A stretch of 64,000 nucleotides of DNA from Piper betle (lineage: Eukaryota; Streptophyta; Magnoliopsida; Piperales; Piperaceae), in contig JAURVB010013250.1 in assembly GCA_033002965.1 (NCBI GenBank), forward strand, positions 80,445 to 144,444, given 5' to 3'. Below are positions 46,111 to 57,239 of the stretch, piece by piece. The translations under genes and the position numbers were made by a program. Under the pieces are notes generated by a model, which was given only the letters and a program-made list of their open reading frames with translations, did not search any database and had not been told where the DNA came from. The stretch's first letter is position 1; each line of letters starts with the position of its first letter.

Positions 46111-47633
46111 AGTTGCCCCCAATTGTCAAGCTCATGCGTGTGTTTTTTGGTTGTTTTAGAGTAGCTTAGCGCCACACGTTGTGTTAGTGTTGTATCACTT
46201 GCATTCGGCATACCTCCTAGCCCAAGTTGTGTGTTAGAAGTAGTTCCGAGCCTTTCCCTTCTTTTCCCCTCTTTTCTTTTTGTTCCCCCCTTGTTGCTCG
46301 CGTTTCACTTGCCATGGCACCGTATGTAGCGCTAGGGTACCCCACAAGTGCCTTTATGCTACTACATCCACACGCGTGCACTGGTCTCAATGCAAGGGCT
46401 CCAGGAGTCTTTTTGGGTAGGGTTTTATACCCTACACACCGGCTCCCTTTGGGGTTGTCTCACTGTTGCAGCTGCCACCGCCACCATCTTGTGGCCCTTA
46501 GACAGCCCCATCCAGCCCCTCCTTGGTCCTCCCTTTCCCTCCACTTTCTCCTCTTCCTCCTTTTCTCCTCTTCTTCCTCCCTGGCGTGGCATGCCTCCTT
46601 TTCTTCCCATTTTCTCTAGTTTTTGCATTTTTATGTTTGATTCATGTAGAATCTATACTAGGTCATGTAGATAATTTTGTTTTCATCATCATAGCATGTT
46701 AATCATTTGAGTATTATATTAATTTAGTGTTAAAGTCTTGACTTTTATGAAAATGTTTGATTTTTATAACTAAATCTTAATTAATTGTTTCTTTAATTAA
46801 TAGTATGAAATTCACACCCTAATACATCTAATAAGGGCTTAAATGATAAAAAGACTTGTACTTTAAAATTTTCACCAGTCTCTAAGTCGTCTCAATTTGT
46901 GTGCCAATTAATTACTTAATTTATTATTTTGATAAAATAATAAATTAATCACTTGTTTGATTCTAAAATAAATGCGCCAAAAAAACCTTAATTTGAATTT
47001 AGATTAATCCAAGTATCCTAATTAGATAAATGAATTCAATGATTTATTTTAATGAAAGGATTAATCATATGGGATCGGGAGTGAGGTTGACTCGACATCT
47101 CAAGTGCCTCCGCCAAAGTTTGCCAGATCTTCATGATCTATCATCTTTTGAATTTTGGTTTTTGAAGTCACTTCGGCAGTAGAATCACAAGTGTTAAGTT
47201 TAAACAAGTTAACTATCAATTTCAATTGGTTTACATAATTTTACCGAGATCTTGTTATTGATTAGCGTGCTAAACACCTCATGATAAATTTCCTTGAGTT
47301 CTCTCAGGTATTCGATGTCTTAAGTTAGAGATTAAGTATAAGGGTTGAATCAGAAAATGTATTTCATGAAATACCTAAATCTCTGTCTCGACATTCTTAT
47401 TTAATTTATCAAAATCTCATGCATTTTTTGCACATTCAGCTTGTGATTGTGATAGGTGTGTGGAAAGTTTAATTTTTTGCCCTACATGCCATGTCATTGG
47501 CTACATTGAGGACTATTACATATCATTGCACGCATGCATCACACAGGTGATGAGTAGTGGTTTGCATTTTACAGTTCTTGCAAAGTCAAGCTTTCTCCGA
47601 TGGGGCGAGGAACTCTTCTCTAGTCCGTTAAGA

Positions 47634-47665
<32 letters not shown>

Positions 47666-49284
47666 GTCTCTTTGCTAGATCTTATGCTTGACTACACTTT
47701 ATTTTCTCATCATATGACGTAGTTAATGGTGTTTTATTGAATCCCATTATCAACGGGCCATCTTATTGATTTTTATATTAATAAAACTTCAAGGGCTATG
47801 TCCCTTGATGCATTTTTGAAAATGAAAGATTGAGCTCAAAAGTTGCACTACAATGCTATTTGAATTAACCATCCAGGCCTAATACATATTATATGTTTTT
47901 GGATTTTTGGTGCATGCATTACGTATGGGAGCATGATGCTAACCAAAGGGCCTGGTCGGTACCCACTTTTAGTTCTTGGTTAGTTGTTAATTGTGTGTTA
48001 TGATTATCAATGTTGTGCCTTCCTAGCAGTGTGTATCTCTGATTTTAGCATGTGCATGCTCTCTATTAAGTATACCCGAATCATGCCATGTCTCAAATGT
48101 GTTCGGTTTGGCCCTATTGGCCACAAACATGCTTTTGTCGATTAGATTCTGGCTTATGCATAGTACCGACATATTATTGTTGACTATTCTGGTTCGTGTG
48201 CGAGATTAAATTTATGATTATGATTAGGCCTTATTAGCCTCATTGTGATTAGATTGTGTGTGTGTTTGGTGAAGTTTCTATATTTATTTCGATTTTTTCG
48301 TGGATAATTATTTTATTATTTGTGAGTTTTACTATTTCTCTATTTAGTTATTTGGGTTTAGTGACACTCGTTGCTAATGCGCTATTATATGTAAGTGGGT
48401 GGTCGTAGCGTTGGCCAACATAGATGCATGGATTGCGAGGAGGTTGAAGATGTTGGGCTGGTTGTTGGTGTGTTGTGTGTGTGTGTTTTGTTGTTCTTTT
48501 TGTTTTGTTTTGTTTGTGGATACACTCCTTTTTTGTTTTATGGAGGTGTGCTAATTTTAGAAGTGAGCTTGTGGGGTATGCAAACATGGTTGCAACATTG
48601 GTATTTTGTTATTCCTAGTTGTATCTTTCTATTTTGCAGACTTAATAGCCTAGGGCATGCTGATCTAAGTTATTTTGTGTAGGAATTATTCAAGCCTAAA
48701 TAAATCCCAGGTATGCTAAACTTTGTTACTCATGAAGGTACCGGAAGCAAAGAAGATTTATTAGTTGGATGAGCTTATAGCTTTACTTTGCATGTTGAAG
48801 TGCCCATGTGAAGACCAGGCAAACCAACCTGCTTGAAGAATGTAAATCTATGATGCAAATATGTTGTAATATGATGTGAATGAAGTGAAACACCTTCTGA
48901 ATAATTCTATATGTCATATGTGAATATTTGAAATGTTCTACGTGTGATTTTAGTTATTGTGAACATTACCATGTTGTTAAAATTTTTCCAACGTCCTAAT
49001 TACATGGGAGACTATGCTGGATTTTCTCTTGGATTTGATTCTCCTTTGTAACTTTGACTCTCTTGGTGTCCTAATTTAATGAGCCCAACCATATGTGTAT
49101 TTGCATGCATTTTGGGTTTTGTTTGCGCATTATATTCATTCAGGTTTTCGTCTTTAGATGCCTTGGTGGTATAGGTCCATGTGGGTCAATTTTGTGTTTT
49201 AATGGGTTATGGATTATCATTCCAAAGTTTGTTATTTCGATTCAGATCATGATTTGGGCAGAATCAGGGTGCTACAAAATTACA
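46111..49284 (+). repeat. 3' LTR of element X, second part
   Basis: Resumes with CAATTGTCAAGCT, matching 26712-26724, and follows the 5' LTR to a TTACA end. Includes a CT run (47636-47668) where the 5' copy has a shorter one, so the copies have diverged considerably. Confidence 0.68.
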
Positions 49285-49600
49285 TGGAAGTTAAGTATTC
49301 ACAAGCTCTATGCCACTTTACTACTTATACAGTTTTAACTTGTTCTCTAATAGAATTATCAACTTGGAATTGAACTTGTCATGCTCTTCAGACACACACA
49401 TTCATGCACCTTATTGTTTGCCATGCCTAATTGGTCTTACTTGCATATTAATTAATTGTGATTAATTCTTTAAATTGCTTCTACTATTATTTGTCCATCC
49501 TTTTGATCTTTATAAGGCCGTAAAGATTGCTAAGTTCTAACTTTTTTGGAGAAGGATTTATAGTTAGCTCTCACCCGCATTTGGTCACCTTCAAAGTAAA
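49285..49600 (+). repeat. Family A repeat, copy 1, right part
   Basis: Continues family A after X: TGGAAGTTAAGTATTCACAAG-like start, ACACACACATTCATGCACC and TTTATAAGGCCGTAAAG correspond to 54540-54790. This shows that X inserted into copy 1. Confidence 0.6.
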
Positions 49601-50650
49601 ATATAATCAAGATAACAATCAAATAACAAGTGAGAGGCAAATAAACACAAATTCAAATAAAGATACTTGCTTTAATGAGTTTAATCAAACCATGCAAGTG
49701 CCTTAGTGACCTTGACCTTGTTCACTTTGTTCTATAAAGCAATCAAATTAAACACAAGAGAACTAAGTTAAGTGTGCACAAATAGGAAACCAATTTAAAT
49801 TGAACACATATGAGGGAAGGGAGAAGAGAGAAGATACAAGACACAATATTTTTTAAGAGGTTCGAAACTCCTACTCTTTTTTCTATCCCACCAAGTCCTT
49901 TAGATTAGTAGGTTTTCTTAGCTTCACTATGACAACCATCTTATATACTTAAAGGTAACAACAAACCTTCTTTCATAAGCACCAAGTGCCAATGAAACTT
50001 GCAACCAAGAAGCCTTCCTTCTCAAGCTCTCACCAAGTGCCGAGGAAGCTAGCGATCAATACTAATGCCAAGGTTTGAACATCCAAGAGGTCCAAAAGCA
50101 TTCTAAGAGTTCATGAGTGCCTCAAACATGCTACCCAAGGCTCTATCTATAATCTACGGCATCCCTTCTGAAAGTAATATTTGTTAGGATTTCAATAAAC
50201 CCAAGTTTGCTTTTTCTATTGGCTACTTTTGAAAACTTTTCAAAAGATCAGCTGCCATACGATCCGCTGAGGTGCCTGCCAATATCTCCATAATGTGTTT
50301 CGTTGCCTTTGCCGAGAAGTTTGGTCACCCTTTGGTTGCCAATGACATGTCTCTGTTAGCTTCGACTGAACTTCTGTCTCTTTCCGATGTGCATTTTGGC
50401 TGCCAAAGTCTACACGAACACATCTCCCTTTTTTTTGCAAGTTTGGCTAGTAGAATTCTTTGCCAAAGTGCTACAAACTCTTCATGAAAACCCATACTTG
50501 ATCTTCCTGTCTTTGGCTGCCAAAGCCCGAGTTGAAGTAGCTACCAAGCTTTCCTTGTTAGCCGTAGGGTTGATTTCTCTGACTTTTGTCTATCAAAGTT
50601 CCGGTCGATGTACTTGCCAAACTTCCTAGTTCTTTCACTTCTTCTTTGAG
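49600..50650 (-). repeat. Family A repeat, copy 3, inverted
   Basis: Its reverse complement parallels copies 1 and 2: AATAGAAAAAGCAAA, GCACTTGGTGCTTATGAAAG and repeated TTTGGCAGCCAAA words. It abuts the right part of copy 1 tail to tail at about 49600. Confidence 0.6.
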
Positions 50651-50957
50651 TCTTACTGATTTGATTTACACAAAGTGCACAAGGATTTTTGTGGAGTGCT
50701 TAGAGAATTTGCAATGTTGTCTCATCAAAATAAGGTTCAACATTAGTTACATCCGGTTGAGAACCAGTTGTTGAGGTGATATGATATGTGTAAGTGTAAG
50801 CCTTTCCATTTGGTTATGAGGTGCTAGTAGTTAGCAGTGTAGGACCGAGTTGCGAGAGTCTTATGTTTAACTTAGTATGCTTACATGGCATTTTAGGAGT
50901 ACTTTGTTAACCTAGATTATACATTGGTTAACCTAGTTTGATATCCTGGGCCATGTT
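50651..50957. other. Unassigned spacer
   Basis: No gene seen. Contains TTAACCTAG twice (about 50907 and 50930) and ends in the target duplication ATGTT of the following solo LTR. Confidence 0.4.
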
Positions 50958-50969
50958 TGTCAAGATCCG

Positions 50970-50971
<2 letters not shown>

Positions 50972-51031
<60 letters not shown>
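50972..51031. repeat. AT microsatellite
   Basis: About 60 bp of pure (AT)n near the 5' end of the solo LTR. Confidence 0.95.
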
Positions 51032-51033
<2 letters not shown>

Positions 51034-51754
51034 GGCGCGGTGGGATCGAACGTTGGTATCCATGAATTTGTTTGAATTATTTACCCGCTACCTGGTTAAT
51101 TATTAATTACCCGGTCAAGTGGAAAGTATCAGTTAATCGGTTAAGTATTTTTACCCGGTTAAGTAAACCATACCATTTAACCGTTTAAACTAGTAAAGTG
51201 AACCATACCATTTAAGAGGTTGAGTGAAAAGGTTAAGTGAACCGTGTTAATTACCCAATTACCCGGTTAAAGGAATTATAGTGAAAGGGTGCTTCCACAA
51301 ACCCTAGCCGTCATTTATTCTTTATAAAAGGAGAAGGGGTCGTTGAACCTACGAAATACCAATGGATGATGGGGTGTGAGAATTTAATGAAGGGGTTGTT
51401 GAACCTAGGAAATACCAATGGATGATGGGGTATGAGAATTTAATGGAGGGAATGGTTGAAGTGTATATATATATATGCAGGAGGAGGGAGTATTTCATCC
51501 CTCATCTCCGTCCCAGGCGACCTCCCCATTACTGTATTAGGGTTCACGGGTCACAGTCAGACGTAATCACAAATTAGGTACGTATAATAGATAGAACATC
51601 ATACTTTCCTTGTTGGTAGCCTAGGTCGGCCTGAGCCCAGATTCGACTACCATGCACCGAGTGCAACCGGGGTCAATGAATTGACTCAGTCTGACACTGG
51701 GTCGTGTTATGTACGTGAATTTTGTAATGCATCAACATTGTTTTGGAGTAGTGA

Positions 51755-52240
51755 TAGCCACCCCATAAAAAGGCTACGGCCGGGGTGAGTGAGGCACAGC
51801 GATTCCTCCATCGCACTGGAGTGCAGTGATAGCCGCCCCATAAAAAGGCTACGGCCGGGGTGTGTGAGGCACTGGCACTAGAATTAGTAGTGAGAGCTTC
51901 CCCACAAACGGGGCATAGCAATCACCTGAGTGCAGTGATAGCCGCCCCACAAAAAGGCTACGGCCGGGGTGTGCAAGGCATTGGCACTGGAGTGCAGTGA
52001 TAGCCTCCCCATAAAAAGGCTACGGCCGGGGTGTGTGAGGCACTGGCACTAGAATTGGTAGTGAGAGCTTCCCCACAAACGGGGCATAGCAATCACCCGA
52101 GTGCCGTGATAGCTACCCCACAAAAAGGCTACGACCGGGGTGTGCGAGGCACTGGCACTGGAGACGGTAGTGGTAGCCTCCCCACAAAAAAGGCTACGGA
52201 CGGGGTGTGCGGATCACAGCGGATACCTCCTCCGCATTGT
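51755..52240 (+). repeat. GC-rich tandem array in the solo LTR
   Basis: Six units each begin TAGCC(A/G/T)CCCCA(T/C)AAAAAGG and continue CTACGGCCGGGGTGTG. Unit lengths alternate: about 76, 108, 62, 109, 64 and 66 bp. Long units carry an extra segment with CTTCCCCACAAACGGGGC. Long plus short forms a higher-order repeat of about 170 bp. Confidence 0.88.
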
Positions 52241-52608
52241 TTTGGAGTATAGCGGAATCGCTCCACCGCATATTAAAATAAACATAAGGAAATAGTGGAA
52301 TGTACTTGTTTTGTTTTATCTATTATACTACTTAGTGTTGTAATCACTAACGCGGAATTGCCTCCGCAGGTATGCAAATACGAGATTAGGTGATTGACAT
52401 CCAGAGTATGGAGCAGAATAAATATGAGGACTTCTTTTTTTATTTAATTGAGAAATAAGTGTGGCTGCTGGGAAACGGTCCAAGACTGTGGGATCTTTAT
52501 ATATGTTTTTGTTAAATAAAAAATGTTAGTCATATTTACTTAATTGTGAGTAACACCTGGCCAACTAGGCCCACAATATCGTGAAAAATGGCGGGTCGTT
52601 ACAATGTT

Positions 52609-53028
52609 GGTAACATGCCATTTTTATAAGCATTTCCAGCACTTAGCATTGCGACACTAGTGCTCAGAGCTGCAATGCTCGCCTGACATTTAGCATTTTT
52701 CCGGGGTATGTTAGCGGCGCAGCTCTCACTTATTAGAGTTTTGTTTGTAATTTTTGCAAAGATCTCTAGTTATGATTAGCATGAAAGAATCCTGCAAGTC
52801 AAATTATGATTAGCTTGATAAGCCTTCATGGGGCACTTTTACTCCAAAAGCTCGATCGAGCAATGAGACTTTCCCAAAGCTTGCACACAAGTCATTGGCC
52901 TTCCCTAGAGGCCAGAATTGATTTAGGATTAACCCAACACTTCTCCCCTTCATATATCAAACCACCCAAATCATTGTTGAACGTTGTTTTTATGTGACAA
53001 TGCTTTAAACTCTGTAACATTGAGTAAA
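52609..53028. other. Unassigned spacer
   Basis: No gene recognised. Palindrome-like words occur at 52640-52730 (AGCACTAGTGCT in shuffled forms). Near 52895-52940, AAGTCATTGG and GGATTAACCCAACA reappear at 55127-55170 and 55442-55485, hinting at a shared repeat. Confidence 0.35.
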
Positions 53029-53610
53029 GGAAAGCAAGCAACTAACTTGGATCAAAATAAACTAAGAAAGGTTTCGAAGTGTTGAAGTTGTCGGGACCTT
53101 GGCAGGTATTTAGTTAGGACTTCGACAACTGAATGGGGCAGACTAAATAAGGTTGAGTTCCAACATTTCGCTGACCTTTGGTCATGTGTTCAGCAATGAA
53201 AGACCTTGGACTTAGTGAGAAGTTGTGCCAACAATGACTTTGGTTACCCTTCAGTCATTCGACAACCAAAGGTAGAAGTCTGAAGTTAATGAGTTAAAAT
53301 GCTACACTCTAAACTATTTAAGGCTGAGCAATTAAAAACAAGTAACTAGCTTGGATCAAAATCAATTGAAAAAGCTTTTGAAGTGTTGAAGTCATAGGGA
53401 CTTTGACAGGCATTCGGTTAGAACTTTGGCAACCGAAGTAAGGAGGTGTAGACTAAGGAAGGTGGAGTTCCAACCTTCGGCTGGCCTTCGATCGTGCATT
53501 TGGGAACCAAAAACCTTTAACTTAGTGAGAAGTTGTGCCAAAATACCCTTCGATCAAGGGTTTGGAAATCAAAGACAGAAGTTCGAAGTTAATGAGTTGA
53601 TGTGATAGAG
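53029..53610 (+). repeat. Twofold duplication of about 300 bp in family A copy 2
   Basis: AGTGTTGAAGT, GAGTTCCAACATTTCG/GAGTTCCAACCTTCGG, ACTTAGTGAGAAGTTGTGCC and GAAGTTAATGAGTT each occur twice, about 290-310 bp apart. The units differ at many positions. Confidence 0.75.
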
Positions 53611-54860
53611 TTTGTCAAGCGTTCAGTTGCATGTTTGGCTATTAAAGGTGATCTTTGAGAAAATTTCAAAAACCGCTCATGGAGTTTGGAAGCTCACAAT
53701 AGATTGGGGAAGTTTGATGAGATAATTTGGCAGTCACTCAGTCAAAGGTTTGGTAGTTGAAATTAACATGGCTAGTGTTAAGTGATTGTTTGGATAGCGA
53801 TAGGTGGATTGGTTAGCAGCCAGTTAGTTTTAAAAAGTGCAAAAGCTAGCCGTTAGAAAAAGCAAAAAGGGTGGGATCAAATCCAAACAGCTACTATTCT
53901 TGGAGGGGCTATAGAAGCCTATTAATAGGGCCTTGGGAAGTGTGTTTTAAAAGCCCTTTTGATAACTTTTGCTAGTATTGTGATCCTTAGACTTTCTTGG
54001 TGTGAATTAGTAAGCTCAAGGTTGTGTTTGGATTGGGATGATATATTGGCTTGTATTCATAGGTGATTCATTGTGTAACCAATAAGAGTTCAAGATGTAG
54101 TGAGATTGCTCAAGTGTGTTTCAGCTGTTATGAACTCCTAAGTGTGGGAGGGAGTGTGAAGTATCTTGCATGAGGACAGAAGGTGCTTGGAGAAGGTGTG
54201 ACTTCTAAGGTTGTAAAGCTTCATGCGTTCTTGGATCTTTAGTGAACTAGGATCCTTGGCACATGATACTTGTTAATGAAAGCTTATTAGAGGCTCCAAG
54301 GAACTTGGAAGGGTGCTTGCGAAAGAGTCTTAGCTTGCTTGCTTGTAAGGTTACAAGTTGGTTGCCTAGTGGAGTTACAAAGACTTGCTCAATAGACTTT
54401 GTGGGATAGAAGAGATGGCGTACCAATTGGGAACCTCTTAAAAAATTTATTTTTGTCCTTTTCTCTTAGTGTCCTTGTGCTATTAGTTTATATTCACTTG
54501 TTTAGCACACTTAACTTTTTAAGCTTAACTTGCTCGCGGTTGGAAGTTAAGTAGACACAAGTTTTAGGATAGTTTGCTACTTGTATGGTTAGACTTATTG
54601 ACCAATACAAGTAGCAACTTAGAATTACACTTGTAGTGCTTTTCACACACACTCTATAATTGGCTTGCCTACTCTACTTGTGCTTTCTTGGATATTTTAT
54701 TATTTGTGCTTAAGATCGTTTTCTTATTGTTGTCCATTCTTGTGATTTATATAAGACCTTTAAGGATTGTGGAGATCAAAGTATTTGTGATAAGTATTTG
54801 TAGCTAGCTCTCTCTCACATTAGGTGTGCACCTTTAATCATCTCCCTCTCACTTAAGCTA
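53029..54860 (+). repeat. Family A repeat, copy 2
   Basis: Uninterrupted member of family A, in the same direction as copy 1. It contains frequent TTTGG-rich phrases, no recognisable protein, and a poly-pyrimidine tail region. Full ends and target duplication were not found. Confidence 0.6.
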
Positions 54861-55098
54861 GGCCCACATGTTACAATGTAGTTCTAGAAAACTCTAATCT
54901 GGGCTATTCGGCCAAGTTATTGTGACGACCTTTTACATATCATGCTACCCAAATTATCTCCCCATAAGCATACTGGAGATGAAATTTTATAGTGAGGTTT
55001 TAAGAGACTCTAATTTGGGCAAGTTGACTTACCCCGAGGCTAACTTGGGTCTAATACTATTTGTTAGGCCTCCATGAGCCTTTCATATTTTTAAGAAC

Positions 55099-55726
55099 TA
55101 GCTCAATAAGTAAAGTTTTACTAAAGCCTATCTACAAGTCATTGGTCCCCTAGAACTAATGTGAGATTAACCCAACATTTATTGCATTTATGAGTTGCAA
55201 TCCAAATCTCAAATATGAGTTACAAGTTTGGTTTACTTTATGGATTATTTTCTAAAATGTGGAGTATATCTTGTTGTACTATATGGTCTAATATTCTACC
55301 TTATTTAGATTTAACATTATAGATTGACTTTCTAAAACTAAATATCACTAAATAATTTTTCATATCTATTTGGAAAGTTAATCATTAATTTTTGCAAAAA
55401 GTAATGAAAAACTAGCTAAAGAAGTAAAGTTTTACCCAAGCCTATGTACAAGTCATTGGCCCCCCAAAACTAACCTGGGATTAATCCAACATTTATTGGA
55501 TTCACGAGTCGCAATCCAAATCTCGAATATGAGCCACAAGTTCTGTTTAGTTTATGAATTATTTTCTGAAATATGGAGTATATCTTGTTGCACTATATGG
55601 TCTTATATTCAACATTAGTTAGATTTTAAATTATAGATTGACTTTCTAAAACTTTACATCATTAAATAAACTTTTATATATATTGGGCAACTTTATCATT
55701 ATTTTTTGTAAAAGGTAATGAAAATC
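55099..55726 (+). repeat. Tandem duplication with a 314-bp period
   Basis: Two adjacent copies (55099-55412 and 55413-55726). Shared words include AGTAAAGTTTTAC, CAAGTCATTGG, AACATTTATTG, ATGGAGTATATCTTGTTG-like and TATAGATTGACTTTCTAAAACT-like stretches. They remain highly similar with scattered substitutions, indicating a fairly young duplication. Confidence 0.85.
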
Positions 55727-56396
55727 TTACAATTAAATAGGTTTCCTTTATATGTCTTTCCATCTTTTGATATTTGATAGAATCCTGCTAAACTGCAGGG
55801 GTGTAATTATTAAGTCAAGCCATCTCGAAAAAAAAATGTGATCAGCTTATTTTGGCTTGAACTTGTGTTTGTTATTTTAGCTTTATAACAATTATAATTC
55901 CATGAATTATGAACACTGAACAAAGGAATGCTGTGCTTAGTACAGCTAGGAACTCGAACTTATTACATTTTACCCAGGCAAAATATTCAGCCTGACTTAA
56001 ATATTTTACTTAATATTTTCTATTGTCAATATTAATAACGTGTATGCCAACATGAATTTATATGATTTGAAATTTTATCACTTTTACTTGTACATCAAAC
56101 TATCTTATCATGAAAAATGGCTTTGAACTATGTGGAAGCGTGGAATACCTTGGGTCAGTTTCACTTAATTAAACTTGAACAAACAAGCAAGCAAGTGTTC
56201 GACTCCAGCTTCACTTAAAATATATAACCAGGTAACAAAACAAATGTGAGCAGACTAGTTTAGAACAAACAGAACATGAAGAAAGTGGTGCTTAGCGCAC
56301 AACTTGGCTCGTTTGCACCCCATAATGCTAAACGGAAGATGAAGCTCCACTTTCTTACAGCATAAAGTATAACCGATTATGCTCATTTTTTGAGAA

Positions 56397-56486
<90 letters not shown>
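56397..56486. repeat. CT microsatellite
   Basis: About 90 bp of (CT)n with one A interruption. It lies 290 bp upstream of the cysteine-rich peptide gene, where CT tracts are common in plant promoters and leaders. Confidence 0.95.
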
Positions 56487-56492
<6 letters not shown>

Positions 56493-56774
56493 CAAAGTAT
56501 TGGGTATGCTTCAGGTTGTAAATAGAGTTTTCAATGTCCGTTTTGTATGATTCAATTCAATGGTACATTTATTGTCAAACAACCTCTTTGGATTCTCATG
56601 CATGAAATGAGTCATTATTTAGACAAAAAGTCAGGGATCATGTATTTCACGTTCATGAATAAGAGCCTACTTTAATTTCCATGAAAGCTTCGATTGCATT
56701 TTACAATGAGTCACGGCTAGCACAGCCAATCAACAAGTGTACGCCAATAACCTTGAGTAAGCTAGCATATCAGA

Positions 56775-57129
56775 ATGGCCAGAGCTGGAGTTATGATCTT
56801 CACTTTCCTTTACTTGTTCTTGGTGATTTCAGGTAATTAAAGAATAAACCACTTTTATTTTTCATTGAAATGGTCGTTTTACGCATGCATTTTGTTTCTG
56901 TGATTAAATAGATTATTGTGATGTGATCTGAATGTTGCAGGTGCCCGCCACTTCCATTTACAGAACTCTCGGATGTTAATCGACAGTGCTGAAAATACTA
57001 TCATGAAGTGTGTGATCCAGTCTCACCAGGGAGATGGATGAGTGCATGATGAACTGCCTCAAAGGATGCAACAAAGGTCGGCATCGTGTGATCAAGGAAA
57101 ACAAACAGTATTGCTACTGCAAGTGTTAG
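56775..57129 (+). pseudogene. Secreted cysteine-rich peptide gene with a frameshift
   Basis: Exon 1 (56775-56832) encodes MARAGVMIFTFLYLFLVIS, a typical signal peptide. A 108-bp GT-AG intron follows, then exon 2 (56941-57129). Exon 2 begins ARHFHLQNSRMLIDSAENTI and has a first Cys, then reaches a stop at 57040-57042. In the next frame it carries on with DECMMNCLKGCNKG and ends YCYCKC with a proper stop. The combined coding length is 247 bases, one more than a multiple of three, so a single extra base (in the GGG at about 57032) explains the break. The cysteine spacing suggests a small defence or signalling peptide of plants; the family is not certain. A poly-A signal follows. Confidence 0.7.
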
Positions 57130-57197
57130 AATGATTCGACACTATTGTTATTGATCTCTTGTTGCTGTGACTAGAATAGCTATATCATCAATAATGT

Positions 57198-57204
57198 AAT
57201 AAAA
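57198..57204 (+). terminator. Poly-A signal of the cysteine-rich peptide gene
   Basis: AATAAAA lies about 70 bp after the stop codon, a normal position for a plant polyadenylation signal. Confidence 0.5.
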
Positions 57205-57239
57205 TGGTCTTCAGTTTGTCATTCAATATGCTCTTCTGG

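Larger units (their letters stand above)
26576..49284 (+). mobile_element. Element X: gag-only gypsy-type LTR element, nested
   Basis: Direct repeats of about 3.2 kb bound it: 26576-29793, and 37496-37614 continued at 46111-49284 after a later insertion. Both copies follow each other block by block, for example CAATTGTCAAGCT, the Pro-rich C/T patch near 27100 and 46540, and CCTGGTCGGTACCCACTT. Without later insertions the interior is about 2.2 kb and holds only degraded gag (35400-37140). No pol is seen. Family A continues on both sides, so X inserted there. Flanks TTTGG and TGGAA do not give a clean duplication, and no primer site or polypurine tract survives clearly. Lineage (Del-like) is a guess. 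Confidence 0.7.
50958..52603 (+). mobile_element. Solo LTR, family S, copy 1
   Basis: 1646 bp from TGTCAAGATCC to GGGTCGTTACA with a perfect 5-bp duplication ATGTT (50953-50957, 52604-52608). No second LTR or interior is present, so it is a solo LTR. It shares blocks with 61759-63840: GGATCGAACG, CCCGGTTAA words, GAGCCCAGATTCGAC, CCTCCGCAGGT, GTAACACCTGGC and ATCGTGAAAAATG. Inside are an AT microsatellite (50972-51031), a 60-bp duplication (51330-51455), a TATA-like run at about 51463 and a tandem array (51755-52240). Confidence 0.88.
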
